Source of the DNA: Methylovirgula sp.
GTDB taxonomy: Bacteria > Pseudomonadota > Alphaproteobacteria > Rhizobiales > Beijerinckiaceae
Length of the DNA: 9,530 nucleotides
NCBI GenBank assembly: GCA_025356505.1
Contig: JANXSV010000430.1
Coordinates: 1 to 9,530 of the forward strand
Direction: 5' to 3'
Below, one piece after another: positions 1-6,881 of this stretch (its first letter is position 1; the number at the start of each line of letters is the position of its first letter). Under the pieces are notes generated by a model. That model ran no database searches. It was not told where the DNA came from and saw nothing but the letters and a program-made list of their open reading frames with translations. The translations under genes and the position numbers were made by a program.

Positions 1-342
1 GAACTGCCTTCGGGCGGTTCCATCATCTCTGCCGGACTGATTCAGCAGAAATCGGCGCAGATTATCCAAGGCCAGCCGGGCCTGATGAACCTGCCGATTT
101 TGGGCTCTCTGTTTCGCTCGCGCGACTTCATGAAAGAAGAAACCGAGCTGATGATCGTGGTCACCCCCTATATCAGCCGCACCTTGCGCCCCGAAGAAGT
201 CGCGTTGCCGAACGATGGTTTTGCCGACTCGTCCGATATGCAGGGAAATTTCCTGGGCCGCGTCAACCGCATCTACTCCACCTCTCAAAATCCGCAGCTC
301 GTGAAGGGCTTCAAGGGCCGTGTCGGTTTCATCACCGACTAG
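1..342 (+). CDS. cpaC: Tad/Flp pilus secretin CpaC (RcpA), C-terminal fragment
   Basis: Only the last 113 residues are in the window; the frame is open from base 1 to a TAG stop, so the gene starts upstream. Secretins form the ring-shaped outer-membrane channel through which the pilus leaves the cell. Visible signatures are those of the secretin core: ELPSGGSIISAGLIQ at the left edge (fragment residues 1-15), the GLMNLPILGSLFRSRDF block (27-43), and the last membrane strand ETELMIVVTPYI (47-58). After this comes a tail of about 55 residues without recognisable motifs, as is usual for the pilus-type secretins of this group. The next gene, cpaD, follows after 44 nt, and the run of cpaD, cpaE and cpaF supports the CpaC assignment over a type II or type III secretion secretin. 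The N-terminal domains and signal peptide cannot be examined. Confidence 0.95.
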   Translation, partial: ELPSGGSIISAGLIQQKSAQIIQGQPGLMNLPILGSLFRSRDFMKEETELMIVVTPYISRTLRPEEVALPNDGFADSSDMQGNFLGRVNRIYSTSQNPQLVKGFKGRVGFITD

Positions 343-386
343 GTCTTGCCCAAGCTGTAAGCCAAATTTGCACATAGGAAAAAGCC

Positions 387-1127
387 ATGACACTGCAAAA
401 TCCATCATCCGCTCGCAAATCCAAGCCTTCTCTGGGCCGGGTGCTGTCAGTGCTGGCTTTGATACTTCCGCTCGCCGCTTGCGCCAAAGTGGACAGGATG
501 GCGACTGGAACAACTATCCCGGATGATTATCACGCGCGCCATCCCATTGTGCTTACGAATAGCGCCCGCAACCTCGACATTTTTGTCGTGTCCGACAACG
601 GCAAGCTCGACCCGCGCCAGCGCGCCGATGTTGAAGCCTTCGCCCGACTGTTTCGTATGCGCGGTCGCGGCCAACTCTCGGCTATGGTTCCGTCCAACAT
701 CCTTGCATCCGCCCGGGAAGCCACACTCAATTCCATTCGCAGCACTTTGGCCGCCAACGGCGTGAAAGGCTATTTGCGGGTCAGCACTTTTGCGGTGGCG
801 GATGAAACCATCGCCTCGCCGATTCGCCTCTCCTTTCAGCAGCTGACAGCAAAAGTCGCGTCGCGCTGTGGCGAGTGGCCAGCCGATCTTGCCTCGGGCT
901 CATCTGCTGTTGGCTGGGAAAACCGGCCCTATTACAACCTCGGGTGCTCGACCCAGCAGGCTTTGGCCTCGCAAGTGGACGATCCGGTCGATCTTGTCCG
1001 CCCGCGCGATATGGAACTGGCTGACGTGCAGATGCGCACCCGCGCTATCGGCTTCATCCGCCTTGGCACGGATCCGGCCACAGTCTGGACCACGACCAAC
1101 ACCAACATTGGCCAATTGGGGAACTGA
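387..1127 (+). CDS. cpaD: Tad pilus assembly lipoprotein CpaD
   Basis: This encodes a 246-residue periplasm-facing lipoprotein of the CpaD family, an accessory factor of the Cpa pilus secretin channel. The N-terminus has a basic stretch (R10-R18), a hydrophobic core (V19-P28) and a lipobox L29-A30-A31-C32, so C32 should be lipidated. Family hallmarks are PDDYHARHPI (45-54), CGEWPADL (161-168), and an NLGCSTQQALASQVDDP block (184-200) followed by DLVRPR (202-207). C161 and C187 are the only cysteines in the mature protein apart from C32 and could form a disulfide; this is inference. An AGGAA ribosome-binding site at 376-380 lies 6 nt before the ATG. The gene sits 44 nt after cpaC and 5 nt before cpaE, whose ribosome-binding site lies inside the last codons of cpaD, so the two are probably translationally coupled. 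Confidence 0.96.
   Translation: MTLQNPSSARKSKPSLGRVLSVLALILPLAACAKVDRMATGTTIPDDYHARHPIVLTNSARNLDIFVVSDNGKLDPRQRADVEAFARLFRMRGRGQLSAMVPSNILASAREATLNSIRSTLAANGVKGYLRVSTFAVADETIASPIRLSFQQLTAKVASRCGEWPADLASGSSAVGWENRPYYNLGCSTQQALASQVDDPVDLVRPRDMELADVQMRTRAIGFIRLGTDPATVWTTTNTNIGQLGN
1118..1123 (+). promoter_or_regulatory. Ribosome-binding site that fixes the GTG start of cpaE
   Basis: GGGGAA lies 9 nt before the GTG at 1133 and overlaps the last codons of cpaD. The next in-frame start, ATG at 1151, has no comparable purine run at the right distance, so GTG is preferred. The overlap suggests that cpaE translation is coupled to cpaD. Confidence 0.7.
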
Positions 1128-1132
1128 TCACC

Positions 1133-2392
1133 GTGACGCACGAGTCTGATATGCCTGCTGATCTTACCGATCACTCAAATGTCCACATCGCACCGCTGCC
1201 GCGCGTATCCGTGCAGGCATTCTGCGAAACAGCTGATATTTCGGCTCTGCTCAATGCCGCCGTGCTAGACCGGCGCATGCTCAAAACCCATGTCAAAATC
1301 AACATGGGCGGCGCACCGGCGGCGGTTGAAGCCTACAGCTCCTCACCAACACCCAACCTCATCATCATCGAAACCACAGGCGAGCGTGAAGCTCTCATCG
1401 AAAACCTCGATTTGCTGGCGCCGCATTGCGATGCCGGAACAAAGGTTGTGGTCATAGGCCGCGTCAACGACATCATGCTCTACCGCCTGTTGATGGCGCG
1501 CGGCGTCAGCGAATATCTGGTCACACCCTTTGGTGTGGTTGAGCTCATCGGCCATCTTTCCGCGCTTTATTCAGCGCCGGGGATCGAAAATGTCGGCCGC
1601 GTCATCGCGGTGACCGGTTCCAAGGGCGGCGTCGGGGCGTCCACCATCGCTCATAATCTTGGCTGGTCAATCTCCGAAAAGCTGATGATGCCAACCGTTA
1701 TCGTTGATCTCGATCTGGCCTTTGGCACCACCGGCCTCGATTTTAATCAAGACCCGCCGCAAGGCATCGCCGAGGCGGTGTTTTCTGCGGACCGGCTCGA
1801 CGCCAATTTTGTTGACCGCTTGATGTCGCGGTGCAGCGACCGCCTTTCGATCATGGCTGCGCCTGCCACCTTGGAACGCACCTACGATTTCACAGAATCC
1901 TCGTTCGATCAGGTTGTCGATATCCTGCGCGCCGCGGTCCCCTATGTGATTTTGGATGTGCCGCATGGCTGGAGCAACTGGATTCGCCGGGCCCTGGTCG
2001 GTGCCGATCAACTCATCATCGTCTCTGAGCCGGATTTGGCAAATCTGCGGAACACCAAGAACGTGATTGATGCCATGCGCAACGCCAGGCCGCACGATCG
2101 CCGGCCGCATCTGGTCTTGAACCGTGTCGGCCTGACCAAGCGCCCGGAAATCAGCGTTGCTGATTTTTCCAAGGCTGTCGAAACCGATCCTGTTATCGAA
2201 ATTCCCTTCGATGCCAAACTGTTCGGCACCGCTTCCAACAACGGCCACATGCTCTCGGAAATCGAAGCGGATCACAAGACATCTGCTGCCATCGACTATC
2301 TGGCGCGCATCGTCACAGGCCGCGCCGAAGTCAAAAAAGAAAAGAAATCGCTGCTCGGGCCACTGATGTCACGTCTGCGCAAATCCGCCTGA
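1133..2392 (+). CDS. cpaE: CpaE (TadZ-like) pilus localisation ATPase with pseudo-receiver domain
   Basis: This 419-residue protein belongs to the MinD/ParA-like CpaE/TadZ family, which places the pilus machine at the cell pole or at its assembly site. Residues about 25-148 have the pattern of an atypical response-regulator receiver: the usual phosphoacceptor Asp at the end of strand 3 is Glu (NLIIIE, E80), and the conserved Lys before Pro is Thr (YLVTPF, T131). The ATPase part starts near 155 with the deviant Walker A GSKGGVGAST (162-171). The signature Lys K164 is kept, but the P-loop Lys is Ala (A169). VDLDL (191-195) is the Walker A'-type strand and YVILDVPHG (271-279) the Walker B-type strand. 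The tail (399-419) is strongly basic and could form a membrane-associated helix. The GTG start is set by the GGGGAA site 9 nt upstream; M7 (ATG at 1151) is the alternative. cpaF follows after 39 nt. Confidence 0.95.
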   Translation: MTHESDMPADLTDHSNVHIAPLPRVSVQAFCETADISALLNAAVLDRRMLKTHVKINMGGAPAAVEAYSSSPTPNLIIIETTGEREALIENLDLLAPHCDAGTKVVVIGRVNDIMLYRLLMARGVSEYLVTPFGVVELIGHLSALYSAPGIENVGRVIAVTGSKGGVGASTIAHNLGWSISEKLMMPTVIVDLDLAFGTTGLDFNQDPPQGIAEAVFSADRLDANFVDRLMSRCSDRLSIMAAPATLERTYDFTESSFDQVVDILRAAVPYVILDVPHGWSNWIRRALVGADQLIIVSEPDLANLRNTKNVIDAMRNARPHDRRPHLVLNRVGLTKRPEISVADFSKAVETDPVIEIPFDAKLFGTASNNGHMLSEIEADHKTSAAIDYLARIVTGRAEVKKEKKSLLGPLMSRLRKSA

Positions 2393-2431
2393 AGTCAGGT
2401 CGGACAAAAGCACTAGAAAAGGTATTGGTTC

Positions 2432-3838
2432 ATGTTTGGCAAGCGTGCAGGGTTCGGGACATCTACCTCGGCGGTGTCACCGGTAGAGGCTCCAAAAGAA
2501 GTGCGTGTTGCGCCGCAGGAAGCCTCTGCGCCCGCGCCCGAAAAACGCCGTACCGAGGAATATTACCTCACCAAAGGCATGATCTTCGGAGCCTTGATTG
2601 AAGCGATTGATCTTGCGCAGCTTTCCAAGCTGGATGCGGACAGCGCCAGAGAAGAAATCCGTGACATCGTCAACGAGATCGTCTCGATCAAAAACGTTGT
2701 TATGTCGATTTCTGAGCAGGAAGAACTGCTTGATGATATTTGCAACGACGTGCTTGGCTATGGTCCGCTTGAGCCCTTGCTGGCGCGCGATGACATCGCC
2801 GACATCATGGTCAATGGTGCCACCAAAACCTACATCGAAGTGAACGGTAAAATTCAGCTTACCTCCATCCGTTTCCGCGACAATCAGCAGTTGATGAACA
2901 TCTGTCAGCGCATCGTCAGCCAAGTTGGCCGCCGTGTTGATGAAACCTCGCCGATCTGCGACGCGCGCCTTCCTGATGGTTCGCGCGTCAATGTCATTGC
3001 GCCGCCTTTGGCCATCGATGGTGCGGCGCTCACCATTCGTAAATTCAAAAAAGACAAGCTCACGCTCGATCAATTGACCAAATTCGGTGCCATATCGCCC
3101 GAAGGCGCTGAAATTCTGAAAATTATTGGCCGCGTCCGCTGCAATATCATCATTTCCGGCGGTACAGGCTCAGGCAAAACCACGCTTCTCAATTGCATGA
3201 CCAACTATATAGATCTCGATGAACGCGTCATCACCTGCGAGGACTCGGCTGAGTTGCAGTTGCAGGGCCCGCACACGGTGCGCCTTGAAACCCGCCCGCC
3301 GAACCTCGAAGGCACCGGCGCCATCACCATGCGCGATCTTGTGAAAAACTGTCTGCGTATGCGCCCGGAGCGGATCATCGTCGGCGAAGTGCGCGGACCT
3401 GAGGCATTCGACTTGCTCCAGGCCATGAACACCGGCCATGACGGCTCGATGGGCACGCTGCACGCCAACTCGCCGCGAGAAGCACTTAGCCGTATCGAAT
3501 CCATGATCACTATGGGCGGCTTTACCCTTCCGGCCAAAACCATTCGCGAAATGATCTGCGCGTCTGTGGATATTATCATCCAGGCGGCGCGTCTGCGTGA
3601 TGGCTCTCGCCGCATCACCCACATCACCGAAGTGTTGGGTTTAGAAGGTGATACTTTAATCACTCAAGATTTATTCCTTTATGAAATCACTGGTGAAGAT
3701 GCTCAGGGTAAGCTCAAGGGGCGGCACCGCTCCACAGGCATTGGCCGCCCGCGGTTCTGGGATCGCGCCCGCTATTACAATGAAGAGGCCCGCCTTGCTG
3801 CCGCCCTGGATGCGTCCGAGGCAAAATCCGCCGAATAG
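2432..3838 (+). CDS. cpaF: Tad pilus motor ATPase CpaF (TadA)
   Basis: This 468-residue VirB11/PilT-superfamily hexameric ATPase hydrolyses ATP on the cytoplasmic side to drive Flp pilin assembly, and in some Tad systems retraction. After a variable Pro/Ala-rich stretch (about 12-40) comes the N-terminal domain with [10 protein letters not shown] (108-117) and DIMVNGA (124-130). The catalytic core has Walker A GGTGSGKT (243-250), the Asp box [10 protein letters not shown] (266-275), Walker [13 protein letters not shown] (314-325) and the His box around [14 protein letters not shown] (335-348). All key residues are present and length is normal for the family. An AAAAGG site lies 9 nt before the ATG. 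Codons 401-426 (3632-3709) are unusually AT-rich, with three TTA leucines, although the protein sequence there looks ordinary. tadB follows after 21 nt. Confidence 0.98.
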   Translation: MFGKRAGFGTSTSAVSPVEAPKEVRVAPQEASAPAPEKRRTEEYYLTKGMIFGALIEAIDLAQLSKLDADSAREEIRDIVNEIVSIKNVVMSISEQEELLDDICNDVLGYGPLEPLLARDDIADIMVNGATKTYIEVNGKIQLTSIRFRDNQQLMNICQRIVSQVGRRVDETSPICDARLPDGSRVNVIAPPLAIDGAALTIRKFKKDKLTLDQLTKFGAISPEGAEILKIIGRVRCNIIISGGTGSGKTTLLNCMTNYIDLDERVITCEDSAELQLQGPHTVRLETRPPNLEGTGAITMRDLVKNCLRMRPERIIVGEVRGPEAFDLLQAMNTGHDGSMGTLHANSPREALSRIESMITMGGFTLPAKTIREMICASVDIIIQAARLRDGSRRITHITEVLGLEGDTLITQDLFLYEITGEDAQGKLKGRHRSTGIGRPRFWDRARYYNEEARLAAALDASEAKSAE

Positions 3839-3848
3839 GCGTTCGAAC

Positions 3849-3852
3849 GAGG
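3849..3852 (+). promoter_or_regulatory. Ribosome-binding site that fixes the GTG start of tadB
   Basis: GAGG lies 7 nt before the GTG at 3860. The in-frame ATG at 3872 (codon 5) would have a poorly spaced site, so GTG is the better start. Confidence 0.65.
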
Positions 3853-3859
3853 TAACACC

Positions 3860-4840
3860 GTGACTCTTGATATGGATATGCTCAAATTGGCTGCCCTGCT
3901 GGCTCTGGCGGGTGGCGGATTGGCCTATGTCTTTATTTATCCGATGATGTCGGGCGAAAATCGCGCCGACAAACGTCAAGACGCCCTCCAATCCGCCAAT
4001 CCGCGCGTCGGGCTCAAAAATGCAGCAGACCCGAATTCTCGCCGCAAACAAGTAGAGACTTCTCTCAAAGAGATCGCCAACAAAAAAGCCAAAGGCAATG
4101 TTTCGCTGGAAATGCGGATGGCGCGCGCCGGACTGGAATGGTCAAAACAGAAATTTATGATCTTCAGTGCGATCATGGCCGCGGTTTTCGCCGGATTGAT
4201 CTTTGTTTTGACCAATAATGTCTATTTTCCGGGCTTGGGTATTATCATCGGCGGTCTTGGCTTTCCGCGCTGGTGGCTTGGCTTCTTGACCAAGCGCCGC
4301 TTGAAAAAATTTGTCGATGAATTTCCAAACGCGCTGGACGTTATCACCCGCGGCATCAAATCCGGATTACCCTTGGGCGATTGCTTACGCATCATCGCCA
4401 TTGAGGGCGCCGAGCCGGTCAAGACCGAGTTTCGCCGTATTGTCGAATCCCAGACCATGGGCCTTACCGTTCCCGAAGCGATCGAGCGGCTTGTGCAGCG
4501 GGTTCCGATCACCGAGGCCAACTTCTTTTCCATCGTGATCGCCATTCAGTCCAAGGCAGGTGGAAATCTGTCGGAAGCGCTCGGAAACCTTTCCAAGGTC
4601 TTGCGCGAACGCAAGAAGATGGTTGGTAAAGTGGCGGCTATGGCGATGGAAGCCAAAGCCTCCGCTGCCATCATCGGTATCCTTCCTCCCATCGTCGCGC
4701 TTTTGGTCTACCTCACCGCGCCTGATTACATCTCGCTGCTCTGGACAACCACAACAGGCCAGATCGCTCTTGCCTGTTCGCTATGCTGGATGTCCATAGG
4801 CATCCTCAGCATGAAGAAGATGATCAATTTCGATATTTAA
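3860..4840 (+). CDS. tadB: Tad pilus inner-membrane platform protein TadB (CpaG)
   Basis: This 326-residue polytopic protein of the type II secretion F (GspF/PilC) superfamily pairs with TadC to form the platform on which CpaF acts. Hydrophobic segments lie at about 8-27, 98-117, 121-140, 266-287 and 300-318, with a charged cytoplasmic linker at 31-97. The T2SSF domain covers about 155-282. It includes FPNALDVITRGIKSGLPLGD (155-174), the SKAGGNLSEALGNLSKVLRE helix pair (231-250) and the RKKMVGKVAAMAMEAKASA segment leading into the next membrane helix. It is assigned to TadB rather than TadC because it comes directly after cpaF, has the long N-terminal membrane region, and carries the GGNLSEAL motif. 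The start is GTG with GAGG 7 nt upstream. The gap to tadC is 54 nt. Confidence 0.95.
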   Translation: MTLDMDMLKLAALLALAGGGLAYVFIYPMMSGENRADKRQDALQSANPRVGLKNAADPNSRRKQVETSLKEIANKKAKGNVSLEMRMARAGLEWSKQKFMIFSAIMAAVFAGLIFVLTNNVYFPGLGIIIGGLGFPRWWLGFLTKRRLKKFVDEFPNALDVITRGIKSGLPLGDCLRIIAIEGAEPVKTEFRRIVESQTMGLTVPEAIERLVQRVPITEANFFSIVIAIQSKAGGNLSEALGNLSKVLRERKKMVGKVAAMAMEAKASAAIIGILPPIVALLVYLTAPDYISLLWTTTTGQIALACSLCWMSIGILSMKKMINFDI

Positions 4841-4862
4841 CGCCTGAAACACCTAACGCCTG
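4838..4862 (+). repeat. Short direct repeat in the tadB-tadC spacer
   Basis: The 9-mer TAACGCCTG occurs at 4838-4846, covering the tadB stop codon, and again at 4854-4862, 16 nt apart. The copies are exact. There is no hairpin, and no known element is recognised. This spacer is the longest inside the pilus operon. The repeat may be chance or a small slippage duplication. Confidence 0.5.
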
Positions 4863-4894
4863 CCACTATTTGCATGAACCCTTGAGTATCTCCG

Positions 4895-5875
4895 ATGTTT
4901 GAAGCCATCATTTCGCAAATCATGACCCCCACCTTCGTCTATGGCATTTTGCTTGCCGTAGCGACTGCGGCCACCGTCCTGACTGTGACAATGCCGCTGC
5001 TTGAGCCGGACATCCTCGAAAAACGCATGAAGTCAGTCGCCGTCGAGCGCGAGCGTATCCGCGCCAAAGGCCGTGAGGCTATGCTCAACGGCGGGGAAAA
5101 GACGAGCCTGCGCTTTGCCCAGAAACAGTTCATGACCAACGTGGTCGATGCATTGTCCCTGAAAAAATGGCTGACCACCGAAAAGGCCCGTCTGCAACTG
5201 GCGGCGGCCGGCTTTCGTGGTGAACCTGCCGAAATCGCCTTCATGTTCTTCCGGCTGGTATCTCCGATCACACTGTTCATCCTGTCGGTGATTTATGTGT
5301 TCTACATCCTCGAATGGGACCAGACAGACATGGTCAAATTCGGTGTCTGCGTGGCGATGCTTTATGTCGGCATCAAACTGCCGGAAATCTATCTCACCAA
5401 CGTCTCGCAAAAGCGCCAGCTTTCGCTCAACCGCGCCTTTCCAAATTCGCTGGATCTGCTGTTGATATGCGTCGAATCCGGTATGTCGATCGAACATTCC
5501 TTCCGCAAGGTCAGTGTTGAAATCGGCTCGGAATCGGTCCCCATGGCCGAAGAATTTTCTCTGGCTACGGCGGAACTATCCTATCTGCCTGAACGCCGCG
5601 CCGCTTTTGAAAATCTGGCTCTGCGCACAAATCTTCCGGCTATGAAATCGCTCGCCACGGTGCTCAACCAGTCGGAAAAATATGGAACGCCGCTTGGCGT
5701 CGGCTTGCGCGTCCTGGCGCAGGAAAGCCGCGATGAACGCATGATAAATGCCGAGAAGAAGGCCGCGGCTTTGCCGCCCAAGCTCACCGTGCCGATGATC
5801 CTATTCTTTCTGCCGGTGCTGATCTGCGTCATCATCACTCCCGCCATCATTCAGGTCATGGCGCTGGATAAGTGA
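4895..5875 (+). CDS. tadC: Tad pilus inner-membrane platform protein TadC (CpaH)
   Basis: This 326-residue T2SSF-family membrane protein is the second platform subunit alongside TadB. Hydrophobic segments are at about 13-34, 119-138, 146-163 and 298-320. The F domain covers about 182-312. It contains FPNSLDLLLICVESGMSIEH (182-201) and the TadC-type block KYGTPLGVGLRVLAQESRDE (262-281), followed by AEKKAAALPPKLTVPM (286-301) and the last helix FFLPVLICVIITPAII. This ending is the usual C-terminus of alphaproteobacterial TadC proteins. The start context is weak: only GAG at 4885-4887 precedes the ATG by 7 nt, so translation may depend partly on coupling to tadB. It is the last + strand gene of the pilus group; a hairpin terminator follows the TGA at once. 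Confidence 0.95.
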   Translation: MFEAIISQIMTPTFVYGILLAVATAATVLTVTMPLLEPDILEKRMKSVAVERERIRAKGREAMLNGGEKTSLRFAQKQFMTNVVDALSLKKWLTTEKARLQLAAAGFRGEPAEIAFMFFRLVSPITLFILSVIYVFYILEWDQTDMVKFGVCVAMLYVGIKLPEIYLTNVSQKRQLSLNRAFPNSLDLLLICVESGMSIEHSFRKVSVEIGSESVPMAEEFSLATAELSYLPERRAAFENLALRTNLPAMKSLATVLNQSEKYGTPLGVGLRVLAQESRDERMINAEKKAAALPPKLTVPMILFFLPVLICVIITPAIIQVMALDK

Positions 5876-5876
5876 C

Positions 5877-5907
5877 AAAAAAAAGCCGCGTGGTTAAGCG
5901 CGGCTTT
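5877..5907. terminator. Bidirectional hairpin terminator between tadC and tadD
   Basis: AAAGCCGCG (5882-5890) and CGCGGCTTT (5899-5907) form a perfect 9-bp inverted repeat with an 8-nt loop; a T-G wobble can extend the stem by one pair. Eight A residues at 5877-5884 read as U8 after the stem on the - strand, so this is a strong intrinsic terminator for tadD, 30 nt past its stop. On the + strand the stem is followed only by TTTGGG, giving a weaker terminator for the pilus operon. It starts one base after the tadC stop. Confidence 0.85.
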
Positions 5908-5937
5908 GGGTATGCAAGCGCAAACCTGCGCGGCCAA

Positions 5938-6750
5938 TCAGGCCTTTTTGCCCGGGACTTTTGGCTTTCCGCCCAGCTGAATATCTTTCCATGTGCTCGA
6001 TTGCGCAATCATATTGCGGATGGCCAAAACATTATTCGCGGCGTCCTGCGGGCTCAAATCCTTGGCGGATACCTGCTCAGCTTCTTTGAATTTGCCTTCC
6101 AGCGCCAAAACAAGCGCCAGATTTTGCCGCACACGTTGATCGGCGCGCGGCTGAGCTTCAGCTTGCTTGAGCACCTGCTCTGCCATCGGCAAATTTTTGC
6201 TCAAAGCATATGACAGGCCCAGATTGGACAGCACGGAAGGTTCATCCGGTACAATTTTCAGCGCGGCGGCGTAGTAGCCTTGCGCCTGTTCCTGCTGGCC
6301 GAGTTGGTCGGCGACGCTGCCCTGCGCCGACAATATCCGCCAGTTCGGACGCTCCGGCGTATGGGCGCGTGTGAGAACGTCCTGCGCCTCTTTCAGGCGG
6401 CCATTGTCAGCCAGCACTTTGCCGTAATCACCCAGAACTTCCATATCATTGGGATATTTCAGCGCCAATGTCTGCAAAACCGCTAAAGCCTGCGGGCTGC
6501 GCTCTCCGGCGCGCAATGCGCGGCCATAGGTGAGCGCGATAGATTTATTGGCGGGCGAAGCATCATATTTTTTGCCCCAGTCCTCGATATAGGCGTTGAG
6601 CGCCCCCGGCTCGGAAGGAATTTGCGCGCGGGTAGAGCCTGTGACATCGCCGAAGTTGGAGGATTTGCATCCCGCCACAGGCACCACCAAAACCAAAGCG
6701 CACAGCAAGGCTGCCCGCGACACGCGAAATGGGAAAAGCGACAGAGCCAT
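5938..6750 (-). CDS. tadD: Tad pilus TPR lipoprotein TadD
   Basis: This 270-residue lipoprotein with tetratricopeptide repeats is thought to help the secretin reach or assemble in the outer membrane, like pilotins. The signal peptide runs MALSLFPFRVSRAALLCALV... to a lipobox V25-A26-G27-C28, so C28 should be lipidated. Helix-turn-helix TPR units lie at about 69-99, 102-133, 136-167, 170-200 and 204-233, with typical positions such as GYYAAALKIVPDEPSVLSNL (158-177) and ALVLALEGKFKEAEQ (212-226). The ATG at 6750 is chosen because GGGG lies 6 nt upstream and it puts the signal peptide directly at the N-terminus. An upstream in-frame GTG at 6780 would add 10 residues that spoil it. The gene is on the strand opposite to the rest of the pilus genes and converges with tadC, so it has its own promoter, probably in 6751-6881. 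Confidence 0.92.
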   Translation of the reverse strand: MALSLFPFRVSRAALLCALVLVVPVAGCKSSNFGDVTGSTRAQIPSEPGALNAYIEDWGKKYDASPANKSIALTYGRALRAGERSPQALAVLQTLALKYPNDMEVLGDYGKVLADNGRLKEAQDVLTRAHTPERPNWRILSAQGSVADQLGQQEQAQGYYAAALKIVPDEPSVLSNLGLSYALSKNLPMAEQVLKQAEAQPRADQRVRQNLALVLALEGKFKEAEQVSAKDLSPQDAANNVLAIRNMIAQSSTWKDIQLGGKPKVPGKKA

Positions 6751-6756
6751 TATAAA

Positions 6757-6760
6757 CCCC
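6757..6760 (-). promoter_or_regulatory. Ribosome-binding site that fixes the start of tadD
   Basis: On the - strand, GGGG lies 6 nt before the ATG at 6750-6748. It supports the shorter start, which also gives a clean lipoprotein signal peptide. Confidence 0.6.
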
Positions 6761-6761
6761 A

Positions 6762-6826
6762 GGTTAACGCGGCAAATCACCGCGCAATCTCTATCAATAT
6801 TTCGTTAACCCTAACGCTTGGTTAAT
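6762..6826. promoter_or_regulatory. Cluster of TTAAC boxes, candidate CtrA sites, between tadD and the aminopeptidase gene
   Basis: The 131-nt divergent intergenic region holds GGTTAACG (6762-6769), CGTTAACCCTAACG (6803-6816) and TGGTTAA (6819-6825). TTAACC (6805-6810) and GGTTAA (6820-6825) form a perfect inverted repeat with a 9-nt spacer. CTAA-N7-TTAA (6811-6825) matches the CtrA consensus TTAA-N7-TTAA at seven of eight fixed bases. CtrA is known to control pilus genes in Caulobacter. Binding here, and which of the two genes it would affect, is inference; AT-rich promoter DNA gives such boxes by chance fairly often. Confidence 0.4.
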
Positions 6827-6830
6827 TGCG

Positions 6831-6859
6831 CTTTGGGCTTCAAGTCGCCATTGTAAAAT
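6831..6859 (+). promoter_or_regulatory. Possible sigma-70 promoter for the aminopeptidase gene
   Basis: TAAAAT (6854-6859) resembles a -10 element and sits about 23 nt before the GTG start. The -35 position holds only a poor match (CTTTGG, 6831-6836, 17 nt spacing). It is listed because the gene needs a promoter in this short gap, but the match alone would not support the call. Confidence 0.22.
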
Positions 6860-6868
6860 ACCTGATTT

Positions 6869-6874
6869 GAGGAG
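6869..6874 (+). promoter_or_regulatory. Ribosome-binding site that fixes the GTG start of the aminopeptidase gene
   Basis: GAGGAG is close to the anti-Shine-Dalgarno complement and lies 7 nt before GTG at 6882. An upstream in-frame TTG at 6867 overlaps this site and cannot use it, so GTG is the likely start. Confidence 0.8.
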
Positions 6875-6881
6875 AATTGAA

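Noticed and set aside
1667..2275. A 202-codon open frame antisense to cpaE
   Set aside because: It lies wholly inside cpaE on the other strand, shows no family motif, and is explained by the codon bias of cpaE.
2388..2399. Palindrome CCTGAAGTCAGG at the cpaE stop, considered as a terminator
   Set aside because: The loop would be 2 nt, the arms are 5 bp and no T run follows; cpaF starts 33 nt later and belongs to the same operon.
3170..3663. Two overlapping frames of about 150 codons antisense to cpaF
   Set aside because: They oppose the Walker A to Walker B core of cpaF, whose protein is strongly conserved. Their compositions are low-complexity and rich in Arg, His and Ser.
5872..6213. A 113-codon + strand frame after tadC
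   Set aside because: It runs through the terminator hairpin and is antisense to tadD. It has no plausible ribosome-binding site or protein motif.
6778..6780. GTG as a longer start for tadD
   Set aside because: It adds MICRVNLGFI before a normal lipoprotein signal peptide and lacks a good ribosome-binding site, whereas the ATG at 6750 has GGGG at 6 nt.
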